Position numbers and translations under genes: made by a program. Below are positions 32,431 to 43,900 of a DNA stretch of 64,000 bases, in pieces (positions within the stretch are counted from its first letter, which is position 1; each line of letters opens with the position of its first letter). Source of the stretch: Membranipora membranacea (lineage: Eukaryota > Bryozoa > Gymnolaemata > Cheilostomatida > Membraniporidae); the NCBI GenBank assembly GCA_914767715.1, contig OU612066.1, positions 27,876,283-27,940,282 on the forward strand. The letters run 5' to 3'. Under the pieces are notes generated by a model that saw only the letters and a list, made by a program, of their open reading frames with translations, was not told the origin of the DNA and made no database searches.

Positions 32431-35400
32431 ACAGAAATCCGTGGGCCGTGAGTGGTAATATACGCCACTGTAATCAAGTTAATGATTGCTTAGGAGGATT
32501 TCAGAGGTTCATAAAGTTGAGAGTGCTAACCATTACACATTATATAATTACACCATTACACCATTACACAAAATAGAACCAAAATTCACCTTGTGTCAAA
32601 CCAATCAAAGCGGTAATTAAAAATAGATATTTGAATTAGAAATTTATATAACAAACACAAGAAGTGTGCAGGACGGGACCTTACACTCCTGTAATCAATA
32701 CTAAAGTTACTGAAGTTACTAAAGTGTGCGTTTTTCGTCCCTCACACATCTTCCAACATTTGCTAAATAACTGTCTGCCACACATCTATGTCCGTCAATG
32801 CCATCTTGCCATCAATTTGTTTCCGGATACAGTGGTCAGTGGATGCCGAAGTGTAATCTGGATGCCTCTTTGGAAGCTACATGCTCACTGGTAGTGAACA
32901 AATAGTCATCAGGATGGGGGTTTGTATCTATAAGAGCCTATAGCTTCAAAGACTTAAGATGTCCAGATTTTTATTTGGCTCCAGTCCAGAATGGTTACAA
33001 AAGACATAAGTCTAGAACAGATATCCAACATCTAGGATCAAAAGTCTTATTGGGCGGGGTCACTGCATGAATTTCCAATCATTACGCAAGCAGAACTGCA
33101 AATCACGGAAAGAAAATTAAGGACACCTCAAACCTACCCTAGAGAGGTAAAGTATTGACCCTGTTTACTTTCTAGAATCCCGACTCAATAGCAAAAATTG
33201 AGTGCTGTCTATCATCACCTCACCCCCAAAACAAATAGTTTGAGAAATAAATCTTTCTTGATTCAGCATCAGCATTCTGCACCATTGCAACTCTTGGAGC
33301 AAGTTTCAATTATTAACTAAGGTATGCGACTGTTGATAAATTTTCTGTAAATTTTAAGGGACACTGTCCCCAAAATTGAGAAAGATCAACTCTCATACCC
33401 CTTGTGATTTGTCAAATTTCAATATTGAGTACATGGAGTCCTGAGAGCCATTCCATTTAGAATGGGGACTAGTCTCGGATTGGCAAGAGCTATCCGCTAC
33501 CTGTTTGCTATATAGAAATATCTAATCCAGTGTAGTGGATTCTTATTTTAATTAATGGTAGTCGTGTTAAATGCCGACAAAAGTTGCCTCCTCAATTTTA
33601 TCGATGGGACAACTTCAACAAGTGGAATATTTTAGTGTAATGAGTCAATGTCCACTAATCGTACATAGACCACTTGTCTTGACTTTGATATCGTTGTATC
33701 AATATTCAACAAATCCGAAAATTGTCACTCTAATTATAATTTTCCAGAGGTGACAGTAATGTGATCAACATGATGCGATATCACACAAGACTTGCACAAG
33801 AGATGAGTACACGATCACTGACGAGACAGACCGAAGTGATGATAAGAGCTCAGTAATACAGATGAGAGTAGCAAATTATCCACAGAACACTATTTATCCG
33901 TGACAGCAAGAAGTCTTCAAAGGTGTTAAGTCTATCTGCTTGGTAGTGATTCTACACGTAAGTACAGGCTAGATCAAGCGGAAGTTTATCCAGTATAGTA
34001 TCTTTATTATTCCGTGTAATAGGTAACAGCAGCAGTAATATTACATGTGGATGTGTTCAGTGTAACTTCTACTGAGCGAATATGTCACAGCAAGGAAAAA
34101 TGTCCACTTTTATATGATAAGGCACTAAGTGACGGAAAACCAAAAATGAGTCAGCAAACATGAAGTCTTATCAAAAACACTTAGTGTTCGAATTCCGGTA
34201 CGGTATTAAAATGATGCAACATACATGTAAATTTATACAAAAAGCACATCGTGTCGGGATTCTAGCGTGCTATTACATAGTACATGTACATTGTTATTAT
34301 ATAAAAGGCATAAAGTGTTGGAATGCAAGCATAGCATAACAGCCCAAAAATAGTTCTGCAACAGTTCAAAATGAGTTTGTAGTAAATGCCTGTACCTATT
34401 ACATGGTTCTACTTCTACACAAATTTTGGACAGAATATCTTGTATTTAGAGATATTATTGAGATCAAAATAAACTGCATAAAAATTTACCAAAACATACA
34501 ATTAATAATTCATTCTACTACACCAGCTCCTTTTATTTTTCAATTACCGTAGGACAATACTTGTGGACGAAGAAGCTAGTTATTCTTTATGGAGAAATGA
34601 TAGTTTTTGATAGAAACTGAGATTCTGACATATTTTTCTTGTCATTTGGCGGGACTCTGAGATTTAAAGTACAAATATCAGATATATATATTATATTTAT
34701 GTTCGGAAAATGTGAGCAATTTGTCGAAGCTATCTTAGAATAGGGGCTTGTAAGGGAATTCATGTAACACAGTTTTATTCCGGTTTTTAATATTCCTGTA
34801 TAGCTTTATGGCTCATGTAAAGTCAATTTAGTGTTGTTTTTAGGGGTTCCTACAGTTTATCAATGCACTGGATTTGTTACATTACTTTTGATATTTCTAG
34901 AAATAATAGCTCATTGTACCAAAAACCGGATGGTTATTGATGTTCGATTTATGGGTATACGGTTAGCTGGCTGCTATAGTGGTCAGGACAAAGATGATGT
35001 CTCTGTTAGTGTTGGTGTCGCCTGGAATTTGATTGGCCTTAGAAGTTCGGTCCATCTTTGGGTGACCAATCTTGTGTCGTGTCTTTTTTGTCTTATTTCA
35101 CCACCATACAACCTTGTCAGTGCGTTCTATGCATCTGAGATGCAACTATGTGAAGTCAACTTAAAACTTCAGATTATACTATTCATCAGTGTTTATAATA
35201 TACCGAATATTGAAGAGATTTTAGAACCAAGAGTTTTATATACAGCTGGCAAAAGGTTTGTTTATATTTTATTTTAGTTCATTTATATGAAGACAATTTC
35301 TACTTGATCAAGATAGTATGCACAAAGGTGCTCTCGATGATTAATTGTGACTTGTGCATTCTTGGATTTATTTGCCTAGTTCTAAGCGTGACGATTATGG

Positions 35401-36416
35401 GTGGTGATATTATACTTTAACCCCATTTCTAGCTCTACATAATTTTTGCATCTCATTCAATATTTGCTTACAGATATCACGGTTAATACTCCTAATACAA
35501 ATTAGAAAAGAACAGACTCATATAGTCAGTGACTTTATTACATCTCTCATAAACTCTCAAAATAGAAACAAGCGGGAAACGCTAATTGCCTGCCTTCAGC
35601 AAGGCGGATAAAATCTGAACAAATAGTGGTCAAATTTAATGGAATTTAATAAGAACGAGTAGCTGTCCACAGATCGTCAACACTTCATCCGCAGGAGGCC
35701 AAACAAACAGACTATAATTCTCATAATTTATACCATCTCCTGTACAAATATTGCCAAATAAGTATCAAGGGATTTAGAAATACCCTTTTATCAAGGCGAT
35801 TGTTTATTGTTGTAAATCTCAACACCCAGTTTAATCTAATTTGTACAGTGTACTATTTCTCTGCTCAATATAGTAAAATCCTGCATTCATGCTCAGCTTT
35901 GCGCTGTCAATGTTTAAGTCTTATTATGCAAATCTATATCACACTGTAATTTTTCAAATGGCTGGTAGTGTTCATTTTTGAGGTATTACCAATAGTAGTG
36001 ACTCCAAGAATAAATAATGATAAAATAACGAATACTGTTAACCCCCCCCCCCCCCTATGACTTGTTACTCTGGCTAAATTATTATTCCGATCTTCGCTAA
36101 AGAAGCTGTGTAATGTTATTGGTAAATCTGGCTTTAAACAACCTGCAATCTACAATTTTGCTATGTATATTCTCACCGATCTTCAGTCGAGTCAAAGATA
36201 AAGAATATTTAAGCAAAGAGGTTCTTTAGGGTCAGCCCTATACAAAAATACCACCATCAGAGCAGATAAACACTCCAGACCTCAGTCATATCATATAATG
36301 TCCGTTTGATACATGTTCTTCATAAAAAGTCTCTAGTAGAGGATTACCAATCGCCACAGGCTACAATACGAAGGTGTTAGTAATATACTGAGACAGAAGC
36401 CAAAATAAATGCTTGT
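32431..36416. other. Intergenic, no supported gene
   Basis: Mostly AT-rich non-coding DNA. An open frame of 148 codons (34831-35277) is the longest here, but it has no domain, no paralogue in the window and ordinary composition. A run of 14 C lies at 36042-36055. Confidence 0.45.
36042..36055. repeat. C14 homopolymer
   Basis: Fourteen consecutive C between AT-rich flanks. Confidence 0.95.
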
Positions 36417-37330
36417 TTGAGAGTTGTCTACTTAACATCAATGAAGGGACAACTCTTGCTACATCTGAGAAAATTACTAAGAAACACTTATTATAATTAT
36501 TTGCCATTAAAGTTGATATTATTTGCCGATGACATGGTACTATGTGATAGCAACAGGGAACATCTGGAGAGAAGATTGGAAGTATGGAGGAAGAGAATGG
36601 AGAGTGTGGGACTAAAGCTAAGCAGGTCGAAGACAGAGCACTTACCACCAGTAGGTGAGGATGGCAACATCATGATGAGGAAGTACAACTCAGAAGAGAA
36701 GGAAATCCTTCCTAGGCGCATGCAGTTTAAGTGCATGGGCACCACCATCAGGAAGGAAGGAGTGTGCCGTAAGGAGATTGAGCTGCGTATCTCAAAGGCA
36801 TGTAACAAATGGCGGGAACTGAGTGGAGTACTTTGCAACAGGAACATGCCTGCTAACTTGAAAATCCTCATCTACAAGACTGCTATACGGCCAGCTCTGA
36901 CGTATGGGAATGAGACCTGGCCCGTAACAGGAACATAGACAGGGTTAGCTCTTGTGAAATGCGAATGCGAAGGTACTGCATGGGGATAAGCTTAGAGGAG
37001 CATCGAAGGAATGAAGAGATAACAGCCGAAGCAAATATAATGCCAATCAGGGATGTCATGAGGAAAAAGAGACTAGAATGGTATGGTCATGTTTGTTGAC
37101 GTGAGAGTGATAAAGATATCAGGAGAGTGTAAGAGGTGAGGGTAGAGGGAAGCAGAGGGCGTGGACGGCCAAAACAGCGCTCGAGTGACACAATCAATGC
37201 TGACCTTCGCTGGCTAGATCTGGAACGAGGTGATACGAGTGACCGAATAAGGTGGAGAAGTTTGATGGAACTAGGAGTCAGGCAAACACCCGCCACCCGA
37301 TCAGGACATGGCGGTGAAAGGTGAACAAGG
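36417..37330 (+). mobile_element. 5'-truncated RTE-like non-LTR retrotransposon fragment
   Basis: RT homology starts near 36510 with LFADDMVLC (intact FADD box). It continues with a thumb-region pattern (KLSRSKTEH, FKCMGTTI) and a C-terminal region of the common form WYGHV ... GRGRPKQR ... DRIRWRSL near 37070-37265. The frame shifts near 36930 and there are stops near 37098 and 37131. The pattern fits RTE-type elements widespread in animal genomes. It is truncated and dead. Confidence 0.75.
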
Positions 37331-40044
37331 TGAACATTAAAGTTGATACTTTTATCGTTCCTACATCGATAAACTGGTAATGCCTCAATTATATTTGGGA
37401 TTTATTATTTTACAAGCTTGGTTTGCCCTTCAAGTGCAATGCAACATATTGAGTTTGACATGTTGCTTGGAACTTAAAAAAAAAAATTAAAGCTTTTCCT
37501 CAATTTACAAAAATAAAAAGAAATTAAAAAATCTCTTTAGAGATACCAAATTATGCTCATAATAACATTTGGCAATTCAAAGAGACAAGGCTTGTTTTAG
37601 ATCCCCATCATAATCTGATACTGAGTGATGTAATAAATTTAGAAAAATGAATACTTCCATCGATTGAATGTGTTTTCCCTTTTTACTGATTAGTTGATTA
37701 GTTGATGAGAAAGGGTACTGCAATAATAATGTTATCAATAATTTAATGCAGAACAAGTGCCCCTCTAAACTATGGCAGCCACTGAATGTATAGCTGTGCG
37801 GGTGACCGTTCTCATTTGTCTTTACATATTCCCAAGCTCTGAAGATAAACAAAACTGTATTGGATCCGTAGCAGGCCTGGGGGGGGGGGGCTTACAGCGC
37901 CCCCAGACCCCCAGCTGGTATTACTCGGGTGCTATTTTATTCTACCCCAGTGTTACCTTATCAGTCAGTGCACAAAATAAGAAGCAAGAAGTGATCATTA
38001 ACATCTTGGAAAGTGAATAAAAACTAGGTATATGAACAATAGCAATACCACTATTGCCCACATATTTAGGTCTTTGGTGCAAACATAGACAGAGTGAAAT
38101 AATCTGAACGGACAGGACAATTCACCCTAAATATAGAGACACTATAGACAAGTCTATAAAAACACCATGAACCTTGACAGGATATTATATGGAGTATTAG
38201 CATTAGCATTACTAATGCTAGACCAGCTAGAAAACTAGAGCTAGTAAAAATAAAATAGAGCTTGAAATTCTAGCTTTGCTCATTATCTCCTCATTTTTCA
38301 CTGCAGACCACTGATATATATTCATATGAATTCATATCAATGCTGCAGACACAAAGCGTGTTTACAAGCTGCGATATAATCATAAGGTTAGTTAGCTATC
38401 AGCCAATGATATTCCATAAACAAAGCCTTTTAATGATTCCCGTCATAAACGTGCCACTGGGTACTGCTAATTAACCAATGAGACTATTCTCTCGCTGGCA
38501 AATATTGCCCCAGTATAATCTGCTGCGAGAAGCGTTGTAGCGTGTTATTATAAGCTTACTATAAAAGGGGCGGAACATAGACCACTAAATAAACAGTTTT
38601 CCCTCGCGAAGCTGTAAACACTCCCACATGTGCAGTCCCTCTTAGGCTGTAGGCTCTTAGGCTGTAAGATATAAATACATCACCCAGGTTCTATATACCA
38701 AAGTGTGTTAAGTTTATGTATTTACCTATTTATTTATAATCCATCCTATGTTTAAACAATAGATACAGAAAAAAGCAGGCGGTCCTCAAAATAGTATGAC
38801 TGGCTTTTAAGTCTTAATTCACAAAATCGGCTTATCCCAAGCGTTTTCATATCAGCTGATAACCACAAAACACGTCAGGGATCCATCCCCTTCAACATCA
38901 GATACACAAAATTAAAACTACGAGCAGCCAGATGTCCAATACAACTGGCAAAAAATTAAAATTTCTTGGCCGAACTTCAAGTGTCATCAATCACGCTTTA
39001 AGGTAAATGCCCACGACATCTGACATACACTCAGGCCGAGAACAGAGCGTCCCAATGATCTTGTCCTTGGTTTGGTCCGTATATGAAACCGATGGTAAGA
39101 CGCCGATGTCCTGGTCATCTGATTTATATGTTACAAGGAATTGAGGTACTTTATTGTGGGTAACATTACGTAACTTTGAAAATCTAGTTTAAAAATTTAG
39201 ATTGATTAAAGTTTCCACCTATACAAAAGTTTTGAAAAAATAAAATGCACAGGAACTTATTGAAAATGATTGAGTTCACAACGAAATTTCTAGATTTTGT
39301 GGTCTTGAAATCAGTGACACAACACAATTCAATGACGTAATGTCCCCACAATTGCGTCCTTCACATTAACTGTGTTGGGTGTCCCGTAGTGGATTCAAAA
39401 GCGGACTCTCTGTATCACCTGAGTAAACTAAACTTTGTTATTTAATTCACCTCAACAGATTTATTGGCAACAATATTAATCGGAAGGGCGAATAAGAACA
39501 ATAACTGAACATTCCCATACATTATGTATTCTTTACTGCTGCAGAACAAAGCACCAATGCTATTCTATGTTAGTATTGATTAATCACTTTGAGACACCGC
39601 CCATAAGTCTTTTGTGTAACTAAATGGTATGTTTTTCTATCATTATCTAACATATCTAACATATCCAATTGCCTTTTGTATATTAACACAAAAGCCTTGT
39701 GTTGGCAAAAAGTATGAATATGTGTTAAAGAAACACGGCTAAGTTGTGATTCGTAGCAACATGACAACATATAGCAACAGCAATCTTCGGCAATATAGTG
39801 TATGTAGGTTTCTGTTAGCAAGGAAGGAATGATATTTATTTGCCTCTGGAAATAGTGCTGTCACCTCTAAAGACAACAACGAAGATTGCAGACACATTGG
39901 TAAGTAGGCATACATGTCGTTGATTTTTGATTAATTGACTTATTGGGCTGATATAAGCTGGGGTGGGTTACTCTCAGGATATGCGTTGATTGCTCAGAGC
40001 ACATACATAAGTCCACTGTACAGCCGTGATAGCAAGTTTGATCT
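37331..40044. other. Intergenic, no gene seen
   Basis: Non-coding, with a G12 run at 37879-37890 inside a C/G-rich inverted segment, and several short hairpins near 38190-38250 (repeats of TTAGCAT and CTAGA). No coding feature can be supported. Confidence 0.45.
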
Positions 40045-40051
40045 GTCAGGG

Positions 40052-40087
40052 CAGGGAGAATGGAAGGGCCCCCTTCCATTCTCCCTG
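40052..40087. mobile_element. 36-bp perfect hairpin with direct-repeat flanks (possible miniature hAT-like remnant)
   Basis: Perfect 17-bp arms (CAGGGAGAATGGAAGGG and its complement) surround two C bases. The flanks are the direct repeat GTCAGGG at 40045-40051 and 40088-40094; with a shared C this can be read as 8 bp. CAGGG...CCCTG ends are typical of hAT elements. No empty site is available in this window to confirm insertion. Confidence 0.4.
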
Positions 40088-40190
40088 GTCAGGGCTACAG
40101 CTGAATTAAGGAAGTTTAGGAGCTCTTTTTTTGAAAAGCAGTGCTCCATTCACGTCAGGGAATAATCGTTGAAATTTCATATAGTAGTAT

Positions 40191-40205
40191 GGGGGGGGGG
40201 GGGGG
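40191..40205. repeat. G15 homopolymer
   Basis: Fifteen consecutive G in an AT-rich context. Confidence 0.95.
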
Positions 40206-40489
40206 CGTGCACAGCCGGATGCCAAAACCTCATCATATTTATATGTCAAAACGGCATTTGCCTTGCAGACGTACGTAGTCCCACCTATCATTGGTCGTAA
40301 TTCATTCTCTATTTATCCTAACTAAAGGCCGATTTTCACTAGGCAAAACAAACAATTGGCCTTTGAGATGAGGTTAGGGCTCTAAGTTGCCTGGGTTGAT
40401 ACTAGTTGCATTTCATAATCAACCACACTGCATAAAACATTTGATGGGTTGATGGGTGATAATGAAATGCTACATGTGCTCCTGAGACA

Positions 40490-40896
40490 GCCAATGTTAC
40501 CACAGTGATGAAAAGGTCCTGTCGGTCTGCTGGATGGATGGGTGATGCAGGCTGTTGAACTTACGTCGTGAGCAATTGCATTGTAAAAAATCGTCCAATC
40601 ACCTTCATTGTCATGGTCCTCAGAAGTTTGGTGGTAATTGGCCACTCTACGTCGTCCTCACTGTATTCTATGGAGTTTAGTCGCTCAGTAGGAGAACAGG
40701 AGCATCCCGGTGGCACATTCCATAAAACTTGAACTAATGCAGGATTGAAGACCTACTAATTATTATTGCGGTATTTGGTCAACTTGTCTCTATTTTCAGA
40801 ACATTTAGGTTGTGCATTGTGGGAAATCAATCATGTGATTTTTACAGGACCGCTCTAGTTTCAAAATATGATTTACAGTTTTATCTCTTTTTTTAG
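40490..40896 (+). promoter_or_regulatory. Upstream region of gene 3, probable 5' UTR acceptor
   Basis: Homologous to the region before gene 1 but with many small differences and a deletion of about 480 bp. The conserved pyrimidine tract and TTTTTTTAG at 40888-40896 mark the putative UTR intron acceptor. No core promoter element is assigned. Confidence 0.35.
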
Positions 40897-40921
40897 ATAG
40901 TGTTTTCAACTGGGAAGAATA

Positions 40922-43900
40922 ATGAGTGATCCAGTCTCAGAGCCTACTAGCCTTGAGGTTTGTTTAAAGTCAGTGTATTGAAAAAAAGGTTTCCATTCGT
41001 GGCTTAACAGTGAGTGTTACTGTGTATGGTGAATGATTCGTACTAAAACCATATAAACTAAGAGTTGTGAGTGTTAAATAAGTTGAAGAGAACGGAAACG
41101 AATCTTTAAACAAAAGCTCTATTATGACTAGGTAATATTATACAGGATGTTAAGGCTGTTGTAGGTGGCCATCGACAACTTCAAAGAAATTTACTTCAGA
41201 CTTGGAAAATTCAACATGGATGTACAAGTCCCACATCTCATCAATCTTGGGAAACATTATGAAGAGAAGTATAAAAGAACAAACTGCTGGACAGATTGTC
41301 TCAAGGTAGGTTTAAATAAACTCAGGGCGTTTTGTCCTCTCTAAAGGCATATTAAGTAGATTATTCAGCAAACAATGAAATTCTGTAAAAGCTACGGATA
41401 AGTTGATTTTTAACTTGAAAACAAAAAAGCTCTCATATTTCATGTGCAAACATCGACGGTAAGAAGAGGCTACAGCATTTTAAAAGTTACCCAAATCTAT
41501 TACGATATATTCAATTTCTTTCTGTCGTTGCAGTCAGTATCAATTTAAATAAGCAAAATACTAGTGAATGGTAAATAGTGCAGATGCTGAATAGAAATTT
41601 TTTTCCTACAGAGAACAAACCCATTTAGCTCCTTTTTTGTTATGCTGAGTGTGCTGAAGAGAACGCTGATGGAGAGAGGGTAACTCAAAAAACAGGCTGT
41701 AAAAGAAAACGATAGATCAGGATACCATTTTTGTGCACCGCAAATAAAGAATAGCCCTATATATGAACTTTGATCTTGCTATTCCTTGTCTTTAAGTTCT
41801 TAATTGACAATAATTATTGCTTCCAACAGGCACACTCACTGTATAACTCAGCATTGAGAAGAAAGGAGGATGAGAATTTACGCAGAAGACTTTTTGAGCT
41901 TCAGCAGACTTTCTGGGGAGATCAGTGCAGTATCAGTTATGAAGCACAAAACAATCATACTTCAAAGCTAAAGGCTGACATAGAATCAATCAGAGAGAGA
42001 TTCAGGCATGAGAACAGACAAGCTGCATCATTGGTGAGTCAGTTCACAATAGACAATATTTGTGATTCCGCTACACTGCAAAGTGACTATTACTCACTAA
42101 TGAAAGGCATATCATCAGACTGTTCGCAGGCAATGAGGGAATTCGCAGCAAAAATAATCGAGCTCAGCGTCCAGATCCTCACCATTCCACCACCTTGTAT
42201 ATTCACAGCAGTAGCTATTGGGTCACTGGCAAAAGGGGAGGCAACTCCTTATTCAGATCTTGAGTATATGGTTCTCACCGAGAGTAAAGCTCCAGAGACT
42301 GTGAGATACTTTGAACTTCTCGCTGTTACCACTTACTTCATGATTGGTAACCTGGGTGAGACCAAGCTGTCCTACATGTCCATTGAAGAACTCAAAGGCT
42401 GGTTTGATGATAGAGCAAAAAACGGGTTCAAAATTGACGGCTTATCTGCAGGAGCAGGAAACATCCCAACAGGCAATGGTTCAGTTGGTACGAAAAACCG
42501 CTACATCGTGACACCAGAAGAGTTAGCGGCTAGATATAAATATACACTCGATAACCCAGATGAGGAATCACTCCGGGGTGATTTGACGGCAATGCTGACC
42601 TACACTACACCATTGTATACAAACCAAGCGAAAGAGGCTGGTGAGAAGCTGCTGTCTAAATTCCGTGAATTGATCAATCAACTTGAAATTAATGAGGCGA
42701 GAAGAGTTGCGAACATGAAGATGCTCCGAACAGATGCAGAGAAATTCAATTTTGTCCCTGACAATAGTTTGGTGGAAAAAGGCTTCAATGCAGATGTAAA
42801 GAAAGAGATATACCGCTTTCCATCCATAATGGCCTTAGACATCGCCCTGGTCTGTGATTATCATGGAAAGTCATCATGGGAGACAATCGAGTCTCTGAAA
42901 TATAATAATTACATATCAGAGTCTTTATGGGATTCGCTGAAATTCTTATTAGCTGCTGCCACATATATACGTCTAGCAACGTACCTCTATCATGACTCTC
43001 ATGATGATCGAATATCCATATCGCAGACTTTTCCTCAGGCTGACAGCACAAAGCTCGACCAGTCCCTAAGGCGTTGGTACATCCCCTTAGGTCTGTTTTC
43101 AAAAGTGTGTGTAATTATGTGTCCGCTCAAGGAATTCTTAGCCGGGACGAATTTAAATGCCACAGACTTGAACGAGATTAGCATTATTTCGAATCCATGG
43201 TGGACTACACTAAGGACACTTTACTATTCTGGTAGGAAGGAACAGGTGCTCATATTACTGAAACAACGGTGTGCGGCCATATGCGAGGACCCTGTCAATG
43301 ATTTGCTAACTTTATGCAAGAAATACACACAGGATGTTATAGAAACTTTCTTCATAGCATCTGAGACTCTGTTGGCATGCGGCAAGGTGGCTGCTGCAAT
43401 GCAGTTATACATCCATATGAATGACGACCAAATGTTGTATAAAATGCATAGGGTAGCAGCATGTCGCTTCAAGCTAGGAGAATATGGGAAAGCAGTAGAC
43501 ATACTGGAAGCCTTGCACAATAAGAACTCTGCTGAACTAGGGTTACTTGGGCAAGTGTATAATAGGTTGGGTAGGCACGATGAAGCTGAGGAAAGCTTGA
43601 TCCAAGCATTCCAAACTGATATGAACAACTCATCAGATGAAGTTTTAAACGACTACTACGGAAATCCATTACCTAGAGATGAGATTGGACGACACACCTT
43701 AGATCTATCTTCATTCTCTTCAGAGAAACGCTTAAAGGTCATAACTACATTACAACCAATACAGCATGTCAATATTCACAATCACCTAACAGGCTTAGGC
43801 AACACTTTCGAAGCCAAGAAGCAGTACAGTTTTGCTGAGGGTTGCTATGTCAAATCAATGGAATTTATTAAAGAACTGTTTGGTGAGGATGCTGCTGTCC

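Noticed and set aside
34831-35277. 148-codon open frame preceded by an AG
   Set aside because: No homology I recognise, no paralogue, ordinary composition. Kept only as part of the intergenic description.
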